From CALKJU01 sp046349355 (GTDB lineage Bacteria > Pseudomonadota > Alphaproteobacteria > Geminicoccales > Geminicoccaceae): a stretch of DNA of 64,000 nt. Where the stretch lies: contig JAXMCM010000014.1 of NCBI GenBank assembly GCA_046349355.1, forward strand, positions 1-64,000, in the 5' to 3' direction. A model generated the notes under the pieces. That model saw nothing but the letters and a program-made list of their open reading frames with translations. It was not told the origin of the DNA and did not search any database. Shown here piece after piece: positions 15,988 to 25,700 of this stretch (its first letter is position 1; each line of letters begins with the position of its first letter). The translations under genes and the position numbers were made by a program.

Positions 15988-17361
15988 ATGCGCGACACGG
16001 CACGGGCAGCGGTGGCGGAGCTGGCGGCGGCCTTCGGCAACCGGCTGGCAACAGGCGACATGGTCTGCAGGCAGCATGCGCAGGGAACAACCTGGCTGCC
16101 GGTCGAGGCGCCGGATGCCGTGCTGTGGCCCCAAGAAACGACCGACGTGCAGGCCGCCATGCGGATCTGCGCGCGGCACCGGCTCCCGGTGATCGCCTAC
16201 GGCACCGGTACCTCCCTCGAGGGTCAGGTCAACGCACCGGAAGGCGGCCTCTGCCTCGATTTCCGCGACATGAACCGCGTGCTGGCCATCAACGCCGAAG
16301 ACTTCGACTGCACCGTCGAGCCCGGCGTGACCCGCGGCCAGCTCAATGCCGGCCTGCGCGATACCGGCCTGTTCTTCTCGGTCGACCCGGGCGCCGACGC
16401 GTCGCTGGGCGGGATGGCGTCGACCCGGGCCTCGGGCACGACGGCGGTGCGCTACGGGACGATGCGCGACAACGTCCTGGCGCTGACGGCGGTCGGAGCG
16501 GACGGCACCCTGCTCACCACCGGCCGACGGGCCCGGAAGTCCTCGGCCGGCTTCGACCTGACCCGGCTGCTGGTGGGCGCCGAGGGGACCCTCGGGATCA
16601 TCACCAGCCTGACGCTGCGCGTGCACGGCATCCCGCAGGTGGTGGCCGCCGGCGTCTGCGCGCTGCCGACGGTCGAGGCCTGCTGCGCCGTGGCGATCAC
16701 GGCGATCCAGGCGGGCATCCCGCTGGCGCGGATCGAGGTGCTCGACGAGGTCCAGGTCGCGGCATGCAACCGGCATTCGCGGCTGGGCCTGGCCGAGCGG
16801 CCGACGCTGTTCGCGGAGTTTCACGGCAGCGAGGCCGCCGTTGCCGAGCAGGTGGCGCAGTTCGGCACCATCCTCGCCGATGCGGGCGGCGAAGGCTTCG
16901 CCTGGGCGAGCGAGGCCGAGGCGCGCAACCGGCTGTGGAAGGCGCGGCACGACGTGTTCTGGGCCGTGCGCGGCTTCAGGGCCGGAGCGGCGGTGGTGGT
17001 CACCGACGTCTGCGTGCCCATCGGCAACCTCGCCGCCTGCGTCGCGGCGACCAAGCGCGACCTCGTCGCCAGCGGGCTCGTCGCGCCGATCGTCGGCCAC
17101 GCCGGCGACGGCAACTTCCACTGCAGCCTGCTGGTGATGATGGACGACACGGATGAGGTGGCACGGGCCCGTGCCTTCATCGACCGGCTGGCCGAGCGCG
17201 CCCTGGCCATGGACGGCACCTGCACCGGCGAGCACGGGATCGGCCAGGGCAAGCGGCACTTCCTCGAGGCCGAGCTGGGACCGGGGGCGGTGGCGGCAAT
17301 GCGGGCGGTGAAGCGGTCGCTCGATCCGCTGGGTATCCTCAATCCCGGCAAGATCCTCTGA
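15988..17361 (+). CDS. FAD-linked oxidase, D-lactate dehydrogenase (cytochrome)/GlcD type
   Basis: A 457-residue flavoprotein of the vanillyl-alcohol-oxidase fold. FAD-binding PCMH segments are VIAYGTGTSLEGQVNAPEGG (about 72-91), VDPGADASLGGMASTRASGT and LVGAEGTLGIITSLTLRV. The C-terminal substrate domain has VGHAGDGNFHCSLL and GTCTGEHGIGQGK, the metal and substrate motifs of D-lactate dehydrogenase and glycolate oxidase GlcD. It likely oxidises a D-2-hydroxyacid and passes electrons to cytochrome c or quinone. It is alone on its strand, divergent from the TetR gene, and probably under its control. Confidence 0.88.
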   Translation: MRDTARAAVAELAAAFGNRLATGDMVCRQHAQGTTWLPVEAPDAVLWPQETTDVQAAMRICARHRLPVIAYGTGTSLEGQVNAPEGGLCLDFRDMNRVLAINAEDFDCTVEPGVTRGQLNAGLRDTGLFFSVDPGADASLGGMASTRASGTTAVRYGTMRDNVLALTAVGADGTLLTTGRRARKSSAGFDLTRLLVGAEGTLGIITSLTLRVHGIPQVVAAGVCALPTVEACCAVAITAIQAGIPLARIEVLDEVQVAACNRHSRLGLAERPTLFAEFHGSEAAVAEQVAQFGTILADAGGEGFAWASEAEARNRLWKARHDVFWAVRGFRAGAAVVVTDVCVPIGNLAACVAATKRDLVASGLVAPIVGHAGDGNFHCSLLVMMDDTDEVARARAFIDRLAERALAMDGTCTGEHGIGQGKRHFLEAELGPGAVAAMRAVKRSLDPLGILNPGKIL

Positions 17362-17422
17362 CGCGCTTGCGTCCGAGCCGGCCGCCCCCGCACCATGCCG
17401 GCGCGCAGCGGGGAGAGGGGCG

Positions 17423-19168
17423 ATGCAGGCGGTCCGGCGGCGGCTGGCGGCGATCCTGGCCGCCGACGTGGTCGGCTACAGCCGGATGATGGGGGCCGAC
17501 GAGGCGGGGACGCTGGCGGCGCTGCGCACGCGGCGGGTCGACATGATCGAGCCGGCGCTGGCGGCGCAGGGCGGGCGGATCGTCAAGCTGATGGGCGACG
17601 GGCTGCTGGCCGAGTTCGCCAGCGCCGTCGCCGCCACCGAGTGTGCGGTGGCCATCCAGGCGGCGATGGCGGCGGCCAACGAGGGCCTGCCGGACGAGCG
17701 GCGGATCGTGCTGCGCATCGGCCTGCATGTCGGCGACGTCATCGTCGAGGAGGACGACCTCTACGGCGACGGGGTGAACATCGCCGCCCGGCTGGAAGGT
17801 GCGGCCCCGCCGGGCGGGATCGTGCTGTCCGAGGATGCCTGGCGGCAGGTCCAGGGCAAGGTCGCCGCCGGCTTCGCCGAGCTGGGGGCGCTCAGCCTCA
17901 AGAACATCGAGCGGCCGGTCCGGGCGTTCCGGATCACTGCGGAAGGCGAGGCGGCCGCACCGACGCTGGCCGCGGCGGCGGCGGGAGAGCAGCCGTCGAT
18001 CGCGGTGCTGCCGTTCGACAGCATGGGCGGCGACCCCGACCAGGAGGCGTTCTGCGACGGCCTGGTCGAGGACCTGATCACCACGCTCTCCAAGCTCGCC
18101 CAGCTGCGCGTGATCGCCCGCAACTCGACCTTCACCTACAAGGGCCGGGCGGTCGACGTCCGCGAGGTCGCCAGGGCGCTGGGCGTGCGCTACGTGCTCG
18201 AGGGCAGCGTGCGGCGCGGCGGCAGCCGGCTGCGGATCACCGCCCAGCTGATCGACGCCCGCGACGGCACGCATGTCTGGGCCGAGCGCTTCGACCGGAC
18301 GCCCGACGACATCTTCGCCATCCAGGACGAGCTGACCCTGCTGGTGGCGACCGAGCTGCAGGTCAAGCTGACCGAGGGCGAGCAGGCGAGGCTGCGCCAT
18401 ACCGGCATCGACGACGTCGCGGCCTGGACGCTGTGGGCCAAGGGCCTGGCGCACTACCGGCAGGCGGTGACGCGCGACAGCATGACGGCGGCGCGCGACG
18501 CCTGGGAGCGCGCGCTGCGTCTCGCCCCGGACTCGGCGGTGCTGCACGCCATGCTGGGCTTCATCGCGGTGCTCGGCGCCCGTTTCGGCTGGTGGGAGGA
18601 GCGGCCGGTGGCGCTGGCCAGGGCGCGGGCGCATGCCGAGCGGGCGCTGGCGCTGGATCCGTCCTCTCCGGATGCGCACACCACGCAGAGCCTCGTCCTG
18701 CTGGCCGAGCAGCGCTGGGACGAGGCGGTGGCGGCGGCGCGCCGGGCGGTGGCGCTGGCGCCGGGCTCGGCCGACGCCGCCGAGCTCGCCAGCTTCGTGC
18801 TGACCCCGGCCGGCTTCGCCGCCGAGGCGGCCGAGCTCAGCCGCAAGGCGATGGCGCTGAGCCCGCAATATCCGCCGGCCTATCTGGGGACGCTGGGCGA
18901 CGCGCTGCGCCAGGCCGGCCGGCCCGACGAGGCCCTGGCGGCGTTCACCGCCTACCACGCCCGGCGGCCGGGCTTCGGGCTGACCGACATCGTGCTGATC
19001 CACGCCGCGGCGGGACGGCCGGAGCAGGCCGCAGCGGTGGCACGCGAGCTGCTGCAGCTGCGGCCGCAGTTCACCGTCGCCGGCTGGCGCCGGACCCAAT
19101 TGCGGCGCGATGCGGCAGCGATCGAGGCGGATGCCGGGCTGCTGCTGGCGGCGGGGCTGCCGGGCTAG
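17423..19168 (+). CDS. Class III adenylate/guanylate cyclase with TolB-like and TPR domains
   Basis: A 581-residue soluble protein. Residues 1-170 are a class III nucleotide cyclase: metal-binding Asp15 (AADVVGYSRMM) and Asp59 (KLMGDGLLAEF), and the transition-state pair in DGVNIAARLEG. Residues about 190-320 resemble the TolB N-terminal-like domain (SIAVLPFDSMGGDPDQEAF ... RVIARNSTFTYKG ... YVLEGSVRR). The remainder contains tetratricopeptide repeats. This architecture is widespread in Alphaproteobacteria, usually as multiple copies. It would make cAMP or cGMP, with the C-terminal part sensing or scaffolding. Its TAG stop overlaps the stop of the convergent antiporter gene. Confidence 0.9.
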   Translation: MQAVRRRLAAILAADVVGYSRMMGADEAGTLAALRTRRVDMIEPALAAQGGRIVKLMGDGLLAEFASAVAATECAVAIQAAMAAANEGLPDERRIVLRIGLHVGDVIVEEDDLYGDGVNIAARLEGAAPPGGIVLSEDAWRQVQGKVAAGFAELGALSLKNIERPVRAFRITAEGEAAAPTLAAAAAGEQPSIAVLPFDSMGGDPDQEAFCDGLVEDLITTLSKLAQLRVIARNSTFTYKGRAVDVREVARALGVRYVLEGSVRRGGSRLRITAQLIDARDGTHVWAERFDRTPDDIFAIQDELTLLVATELQVKLTEGEQARLRHTGIDDVAAWTLWAKGLAHYRQAVTRDSMTAARDAWERALRLAPDSAVLHAMLGFIAVLGARFGWWEERPVALARARAHAERALALDPSSPDAHTTQSLVLLAEQRWDEAVAAARRAVALAPGSADAAELASFVLTPAGFAAEAAELSRKAMALSPQYPPAYLGTLGDALRQAGRPDEALAAFTAYHARRPGFGLTDIVLIHAAAGRPEQAAAVARELLQLRPQFTVAGWRRTQLRRDAAAIEADAGLLLAAGLPG

Positions 19169-20370
19169 GCTTCCGCCGCCTCCGTCGCCGGCCGCTGCCG
19201 CCGCAGCTGCAGGGCCAGGGGCGGCAGGAGCAGGACGGAGAGCATGCCGGCGCCGACCATGGCGGTGGCGAGCGAGGGCTCGAGCAGCTTGCGGTCGACG
19301 CCGAGGTCGGTGATGGCGATGACCAGCGGCAGCTGGGTCGAGGCCATCAGCGCCAGCGGCAGGCGCTCGCCGGCGCCCAGCGTGCCGCGGTAGAGCAGCA
19401 GCGCCGGCAGGCCGCGGACGACGAGGAACAGGACGACGAACAGCGGCAGCAGGGCGAGGCTCAGGGGATCGCGCCAGAGGGCGGCGAGGTCGAACTGCAT
19501 GCCGCTGGCGACGAAGAAGATCGGCACGAGGAAGCCGAAGGCGATGCCCTCGTACTTGGCGCGGACGACGTCGATGTGGTGCGGGCGGACCTGCAATGCC
19601 ACGTCGAACAGCCGGCCGGCGATGACCCCGGCGGCGAAGGCGCCCAGCAGGAACTCGATGCTGAAGGCCTGCGCCAGCGAGGCCAGGCCGATGAGCAGGA
19701 CGATCGACAGGCGGACCGCCCACTGGTCGCTGGAGCGCAGGGTGCGGGCGAGCAGCCTGACGACCGGGCCGGGCTGGCGGCGGCCGGCGAGCAGGGCGAC
19801 GACGACGAGGATGGCGGCGTAGAGCACGAGCTGGCCGGCGCCGACCATCTCGCCCTGGTCGGGATTGAGCAGCAGCGCGATGGCGAGGATCGGGACGAAC
19901 TCGCCGACCGCCCCGGCGGCCAGGATGTAGGTGCCGAAGCGGGTGTCGAGCTCGTGGCCGTCGCGCAGGATCGGCATCAGCGTGCCGATGGCGGTCGTGG
20001 TCAGGGCGAGGCCGATGTAGAGCGGGGCCGAGGACAGCCCGGCCGCGGCCATCGTCCGGGCGACCGCCATCGCCAGCAGCAGCGAGATCAGCCAGCCGGC
20101 CAGCGCCAGCCACAGCGGCCGGCCGCGGATGCGGGCGAAGTCGATCTCGAAGCCGGCCATGAAGAACAGGAAGGCGAGGCCGAAGCGGCTCAGCGTCTCG
20201 ATGGTGGCGTCGACCGAGGCGAGGCCCAGCAGCTGCGGGCCGATGGCGATGCCCAGCAGGATCTCGACGACGACCGCCGGGACGCGGCGGCGGCACAGCG
20301 TGTCGGAAAGGAGCGGCGCCAGCAGGGCGACGACCGAGATTGCGAGCAGGGACGCCAGCGTGGGATGCAT
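19165..20370 (-). CDS. CPA2-family monovalent cation:proton antiporter
   Basis: A 401-residue membrane protein starting at ATG 20370, with about 12 hydrophobic helices. It has typical CPA2 (KefB/RosB-like) stretches: VPAVVVEILLGIAIGPQLLG, FFMAGFEIDFARI, and FVPIFFVASGMQFDLAALW. It lacks the cytosolic RCK/TrkA-N domain found in KefB or KefC, so regulation by NAD or glutathione is unlikely. It would exchange K+ or Na+ for protons at the inner membrane. It faces the cyclase gene tail to tail, and the BTAD regulator gene ends 79 bp upstream on the same strand. Confidence 0.9.
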   Translation of the reverse strand: MHPTLASLLAISVVALLAPLLSDTLCRRRVPAVVVEILLGIAIGPQLLGLASVDATIETLSRFGLAFLFFMAGFEIDFARIRGRPLWLALAGWLISLLLAMAVARTMAAAGLSSAPLYIGLALTTTAIGTLMPILRDGHELDTRFGTYILAAGAVGEFVPILAIALLLNPDQGEMVGAGQLVLYAAILVVVALLAGRRQPGPVVRLLARTLRSSDQWAVRLSIVLLIGLASLAQAFSIEFLLGAFAAGVIAGRLFDVALQVRPHHIDVVRAKYEGIAFGFLVPIFFVASGMQFDLAALWRDPLSLALLPLFVVLFLVVRGLPALLLYRGTLGAGERLPLALMASTQLPLVIAITDLGVDRKLLEPSLATAMVGAGMLSVLLLPPLALQLRRQRPATEAAEA

Positions 20371-20449
20371 GAGGGGCTCGGGAACGCTCCGGCGTGCCGC
20401 CGTGGCGTCGAGGATCACCACTCCGGCGTGACAGGGCAAGGCCGCAGCG

Positions 20450-22168
20450 TCATCCCGGCGGCGCCCGACCGGCGAGGAAGGCGGCGGCCCGGTCGACCTG
20501 CACGTCCATGTGGCGACGGGCGGCCTCGGCCAGCCAGGCACGTGCCGCGGCGATGGCGCGCTCGGCGTCGCCGGCACGGCGGGCGACCTCGGCCTCGCTG
20601 GCGGCGATCTCAACGAGCAGGGCGGCGTAGACGTCGGTATGGCGACGACTGCGCCGGTGCGCCTCGCCCAGCCAGGCGAAGGCCTCGGGCAGCGCCCCGC
20701 CGGCGGCGTGGAGGCGGGCCAGCAGCCGGGCGGCGAGTCCCTCCCAGCACGGATCGGCGAGCTGGCAGGCCGCCGCGAAGATCGCCTCTACCCTCGGCCG
20801 GAGCACCGACGGTGCGGCACCGCGGGCAAGCTCCACCTCGGCCCGGAGCGTGGCCGGCCAGGGGCGAAAGGCGAGCCAGCCCTGGGCGTCGACCAGCTCG
20901 AGGCAGCGATCGAGCCAGGCCGCGGCCTCGTCGAGGCGGCCGGCGGCGAGCAGCGCCTTGGCCCCGATCCCGAGCGTCCAGGCCTCGCGGCGGCGGTGAC
21001 CGGCCGTACGCGCGAGCTCGAGGGCCAGCCCGTACCGCTCGAGCGCGGCGTCGGCCTGCCCCCAGTCGGCGAGGTTGAAGCCGGCGACGCCGTGGACGCC
21101 GGCCTGCTCGGCGGGATCGGCCGCGGCGGCCGTGGCCTCGGCGAGCCAGGCCGCGGCCGCCGGACGCCGGCCAGCCAGGGCGTCGACGTAGCCGAGCTCG
21201 CGCAGGGCGCTGGCGGCGATCGCGGCATGACCTTCGCCACGGGCCAGCTCGACAGCCTGCCGCAGCCGCACCGCGCCGTCGTCGTCATGACCGCGCACGG
21301 CGTGGACGAGGGCCGAGCCCAGCTCCAGCGCGGCCCGCGCCAGCAGGGCACGGTCGCCAAGACGCTCGGCGTCGGCGGCAGCGCGGCGCAGGCCGTCGAG
21401 CCCGGCCTCGGCGGCGCCGGCGGTGATCGCGGCCACCCCGGCGCGGATCTGCGAGTCGACCCAGGCGGACGCGGCGATGCCGCCCGGCAGTGCCGCCGGG
21501 GTGGCGCGGGCCGCCTGGCGCAGGGCCGGCGACGGTCGCTGGCCGAGCTCGGCGAGGAAGGCCGCCTCGGCCGCCTCGACATGCGCTGACGCGGCGTCGG
21601 GCCGCCCGGCCTGCAGCAGGGCGCGGACCAGCAGGACATGGGGACCTTCGTCGAGAGGCTCGCGGCGGACGGCCAGCTCGGCGAGGCGGACGGCGCGGGC
21701 GTTGTCGCCGCTGGCCAGTGCCGCGAGGGTGTCACGGCGCAGGCGCGCCGCCAGCTGGCCGGCGAGGCGGGTGCGCTCGACCAGCAACCAGGTCGCGAAC
21801 TCCGGGCTGCAGCGCGGCTCGAGCGTACCCAGCAGCGGCCCGGCCGCCTCGACGTCGAGGTCGGGCGCGTCGAGGCGCAGCACGTCGACGTCGATCTCCG
21901 CCGGCAGGTTCGCCTGCACCGGGTCGCCCAACAGGCAGTCGCCGCGGTCGAGCGCCTTGCGCAGGGCGGCAAGGCACCAGCGGACGGCACCCAGCGGGTC
22001 GGCGGTCTCGGCAAACAGCTCGGCGGCGAGGGTGCGGCGCTCGAGGGGGCGGCGGGCCAGAAGCACGCGGGCGAGCAGCGCCCACGCCTGGTGGCCGCGC
22101 ACCGCCTGCGGCTGGCCGCTGCCATCGAGGATGACCGGATCGCCCAGCAGGCGGATATGGCGGGTCAG
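20450..22168 (-). CDS. BTAD (SARP-like) transcriptional regulator with TPR-like helices
   Basis: A regulator of about 572 residues. The N-terminus, TRHIRLLGDPVILDGSG, is the winged helix of the OmpR-like SARP type. It is followed by the bacterial transcriptional activator domain (LRRDTLAALASGDNARAVRL ... AVRREPLDEGPHVLLVRALL) and then about 350 residues of alanine-rich helical repeats. It lacks the NB-ARC ATPase of AfsR. The start is uncertain: CTG 22168 has GGAGG 8 nt upstream and begins right at the conserved domain, while GTG codons lie further up to 22279. It is divergent from the DUF4242 gene; such pairs recur in other genomes as far as I recall. Target genes are unknown. Confidence 0.8.
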   Translation of the reverse strand: MTRHIRLLGDPVILDGSGQPQAVRGHQAWALLARVLLARRPLERRTLAAELFAETADPLGAVRWCLAALRKALDRGDCLLGDPVQANLPAEIDVDVLRLDAPDLDVEAAGPLLGTLEPRCSPEFATWLLVERTRLAGQLAARLRRDTLAALASGDNARAVRLAELAVRREPLDEGPHVLLVRALLQAGRPDAASAHVEAAEAAFLAELGQRPSPALRQAARATPAALPGGIAASAWVDSQIRAGVAAITAGAAEAGLDGLRRAAADAERLGDRALLARAALELGSALVHAVRGHDDDGAVRLRQAVELARGEGHAAIAASALRELGYVDALAGRRPAAAAWLAEATAAAADPAEQAGVHGVAGFNLADWGQADAALERYGLALELARTAGHRRREAWTLGIGAKALLAAGRLDEAAAWLDRCLELVDAQGWLAFRPWPATLRAEVELARGAAPSVLRPRVEAIFAAACQLADPCWEGLAARLLARLHAAGGALPEAFAWLGEAHRRSRRHTDVYAALLVEIAASEAEVARRAGDAERAIAAARAWLAEAARRHMDVQVDRAAAFLAGRAPPG

Positions 22169-22230
22169 GACCGGTGCCTCCGCAACGCCGTCAGCCGGCC
22201 CGCCGCGGCGGTGCGGGCGGGACGCAGCCT

Positions 22231-22250
22231 GTCCCACGATCCGTCCCACG
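22231..22250. promoter_or_regulatory. Direct repeat in the BTAD/DUF4242 intergenic region
   Basis: GTCCCACG occurs at 22231-22238 and again at 22243-22250, a 12-bp period, between the divergent BTAD regulator and DUF4242 genes. SARP-type regulators bind tandem direct repeats, so this is a candidate site. If the regulator starts at an upstream GTG, the repeat lies inside its coding region. Confidence 0.3.
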
Positions 22251-22296
22251 GCGCCGCCGTCGGATGCCCCGGCAACCACGGCCGGGGAGTGAAGCC

Positions 22297-22575
22297 ATGC
22301 CGACCTTCGTCATCGAACGCGAGATCCCGGGCGCCGACAAGCTGCGCCCCGAGGAATTGCAGGCGATCGCCGCCAAGTCCAACGAGGTCGTCGCCGGGCT
22401 CGGCGTGCCCTATCGCTGGATCACGAGCTACGTCGCCGGCGACAAGATCTACTGCGTGCACGAGGCGGACAGCGCCGAGACGATCCTGCGGCACGCGCAG
22501 GCCGGCGGGTTCCCGGCCAACAAGGTCACCGAGGTGGCGGCGCGGATCGGGCCGGAGACGGCCAAGGGGGCCTGA
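22297..22575 (+). CDS. DUF4242 domain protein
   Basis: A 92-residue protein made entirely of the DUF4242 fold: MPTFVIEREIPGADKL, then AKSNEVVAGLGVPYRWITSY, GDKIYCVHEADSAETILRHA, and GFPANKVTEVAARIGPE. It is a small ferredoxin-like cytoplasmic protein; a Streptomyces homologue binds nickel, but function is not settled. GGGGAG lies 7 nt before ATG 22297. It diverges from the BTAD regulator gene, which suggests control by it, and a strong hairpin terminator follows 5 bp after the stop. Confidence 0.88.
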   Translation: MPTFVIEREIPGADKLRPEELQAIAAKSNEVVAGLGVPYRWITSYVAGDKIYCVHEADSAETILRHAQAGGFPANKVTEVAARIGPETAKGA

Positions 22576-22580
22576 TCCGA

Positions 22581-22609
22581 GGGCGGTGCCGGGCCTCCCG
22601 GTGCCGCCC
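22581..22609 (+). terminator. Strong GC hairpin after DUF4242
   Basis: A 13-bp stem starting GGGCGG and closing CCGCCC, with two G-T pairs in the middle and a 3-nt loop, begins 5 bp after the stop codon. No long T-run follows, as is common in high-GC genomes. It separates this gene from the RTX pair downstream. Confidence 0.55.
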
Positions 22610-22614
22610 GTGTC

Positions 22615-22650
22615 TTCCACCGATTTCCACGCCGTTCCATTTCCTTCCAC
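22615..22650 (+). promoter_or_regulatory. Four TTCCAC/T boxes at exact 10-bp spacing
   Basis: TTCCAC at 22615, TTCCAC at 22625, TTCCAT at 22635 and TTCCAC at 22645 are separated by CGAT, GCCG and TTCC. The exact 10-bp period places all four on one face of the helix. The array ends 94 bp before the start codon of the 1150-residue RTX gene and follows the DUF4242 terminator, which fits an activator array for the RTX operon. The binding protein is unknown. Confidence 0.5.
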
Positions 22651-22744
22651 ACGCGCAGGATTTACGGCGACGCCAAAGACTGCCACGAAGGGCTCAACCT
22701 TGACGCTCGGATAAGCGAGCGCCACTTCGCCCTGCAGGTGTTCC

Positions 22745-25700
22745 ATGGCGGTCTATACCGGCACCTCGGCCAACAATACCTACACCGGCACCGGCTCGGC
22801 CGACACCATCGCCGGCCGTGGCGGCAACGACAGCCTGTTCGGCGGGAACGGCAACGACACCGTGCTCGGCGAGGCTGCCAACGATCGACTGGCCGGGGGC
22901 AACGGCTCCGACCGGTTGTTCGGCGGCGCCGGCAACGACAGTCTCGCCGGGGGCACGGGCAACGACAGCCTCGAGGGCGGGACCGGCATCGACAGCCTCG
23001 ATGGCGGCGGCGGCAACGATACGCTGCTGGGCCAGGATGGCAGCGACCGGCTGCAGGGCGGCGCCGGCAACGACAGCGTCGCCGGCGGCAACGACGCCGA
23101 TACGGTGTTCGCCAGCGACGGCAACGACCGGATCGACGGCGGCGCCGGCAACGACAGCCTGAGCGGCGGCAACAGCGCCGACACGATCACCGGCGGCTCG
23201 GGCAACGACAGCATCGACGGCGGGCCCGGCAGCGACCTGCTGGTGCTGGCGGGCACGCGCTCGAGCTACAGCTTCGCCAGCCTCGGCGGCGGCGCCTACC
23301 AGGTCGTCGACAACGCCCCCGGCAGCGACGGCAACGACGGCACCGACCGCATCACCGCAATCGACACGGTCCAGTTCAAGGACCAGAAGGTGGCGCTGTC
23401 GAGCCTTCTCAACCGGGCGCCAACCGCGGGCGACGACACGCCGAGCGTCGGCGAGGCCGGGCTGCTCAACGGCAGCGTGCTCGGCAACGACACCGATCCG
23501 GACAACGATCCGCTGACCGTGACGGCGGTGAACGGGGTCGCCGGCAATGTCGGCACGAGCATCGTCCTCGCCTCGGGAGCGAAGCTCACCCTCAACGCCG
23601 ACGGCAGCTACAGCTACGATCCGAACGGCGCCTTCGACGGCCTCGCCGCCGGCGACAGCGACACCGACAGCTTCACCTACACGATCAGCGACGGCAAGGG
23701 CGGCACCGACACCGCGACGGTGACGGTGACGGTCAACGGTGCCGGCGGCAGCGCTGGCCCGCCGACCTTCGCCTTCGTCGGCGACCTCGTCGGCTACCGC
23801 TACCTGATGACCTATGACGGGACCACGGTCGAGACCATCGCCGACCGCGATCACCCGCGCAGCGTCTCCGACCTGACGCGGTTCGGTGACGATCTCTACT
23901 ACTCGGCCGTGGACGGGGCCGGCCGCGTCGAGCTCTGGCGCTTCGACGGCACCACCAACACCCTGCTCGACCTCGGCACCACGCAGACCAGCCAGGACCT
24001 TGTCGTGGTCGGCGATCATCTGCTGGTCATCCGCTACCAGAACGACGGCCAGCAGCTGCTGCGGTACGACGGCAGCGACCTCAGCGACCTCAGCCTCGAC
24101 GTCACCGTCGTCCCGAGGGACTACGAGGTCATCGGCTCGACGCTCTACTTCGTGGGCGACAAGGGCGGCGAGATCGAGCTCTGGCGCCTCGACGGGACGC
24201 AGGCCACCGAGATCGACGTCATGGGCGACGCCGGCTCCAGCGCGCCACAACGCCTGTCCGTCGTCGGCTCGGCCCTCTACATGGTGACCACGAACGGCGT
24301 CGACGACGAGCTCTGGCGCTACGACGGGAGCACCGCCCCCGTAAAGATCGACCTCAACCCGGGCGCCAGCGGCGAGGCGCCGACGATCCTCGGGTCCATC
24401 GGCGACGACGTCTATGTCTGGGGCTCGGACGGCAGCGACCAGCGCCTGTGGCGGGTCGATGGCACCGACGCCGTGAAGATCGACATCGGGACCGACGGCA
24501 AGGCCGTGTTCGAGCGCATCACCGCCGTCGGTTCGGACGTCTTCATCACCAGCGCGGAAGACGACGGCTCGCTCGACGTCTGGCGCATCGGTGCCAGCGC
24601 CACCTCGGCCGTGCCGCTCGACCTCGTCGCTGCCGGCACCGGCGACGTTGTCGACCTCTTCGTGGCCGACGGCCGCCTGTTCTACCTGCTCGCGCTCTAT
24701 GGCACGGGTGACCCGAGGCTGCAGCTCTGGTCGTACGACGGCTCGGCGACGCAGCAGGTCGGCACGGCCTTCGGCAGCGAGTTCGAGCGGTTCCGCGGCG
24801 TCATCGACATGGATGGCGAGGTGTTCTTCCGCGCCGCACCCTCAGGCTGGGGACGCTACGGCAGGGAGTTCCTCTGGCACCTCGACGACGACGGAACCGC
24901 CACGCGCGTCGGCATCCCCGGGACGGGCTCCAGCTTCCCCGAGCAATTCACGGGCGCCGGCAACGACGTCTTCTTCACCGCCTTCGACGGCACCGACGTC
25001 AGCCTCTGGCGGACCGACGGGACGCAGGCGACCGAGATCGACCTGCCGGGTGCCGCGGACTTCACCAGGATCGACGAGATCGAGGCCGTCTACAACCCGG
25101 CCGACGACAACTTCGCCACCTACTTCACCGTGCGCGACAGCCCCGGCCTCGAGCTCTGGCGCTATGACGGCAGCGTGGCGAGCGAGGTGACCCTCGTCCC
25201 CGGCCGCGACATGCTCATCACCCAGCTGACCGCCGTCGGCTCGAGCCTCTACGCCCAGGCCGCGGCGCTCGATCCCGACACGGGCGACGCCGACTTCGAG
25301 CTGTGGAAGATCGACGGCACGAACGCCGTCGAACTGGAGATCAATCCCACCGGCTCGAGCAACCCCAGCGACTTCACCGTGGTCGGGTCGATCCTGTACC
25401 TGCAGGCCTCGGACGGCACCGACACCGAGCTGTGGAAGGTCGACGGCACCACGCTCACCGAGATCGACATCAATCCGAGCGGCAGCGGCGAGCCGACGGA
25501 GATCGTCGCCATCAGAAGTCGGATCCTGTACTTCAAGGCCGTCCGCGATGGTGACATCGACGTGTTCCGCTACGATGGCACGTCGATCGACGCCCTCAAC
25601 CTCAATCCCGACGGCAACGCCTTCCCCTACGCCCTGACGCGGTTCGGCACCGGCATCGTGTTCGGCGCCAATGCCGGCTCCGACAACGAGCTGTGGGTCG

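Noticed and set aside
17339..20296. A 985-codon open frame on the minus strand over the cyclase and antiporter genes
   Set aside because: Its sequence is low-complexity Arg/Pro/Ala with no family features, while the cyclase and antiporter frames are clearly real.
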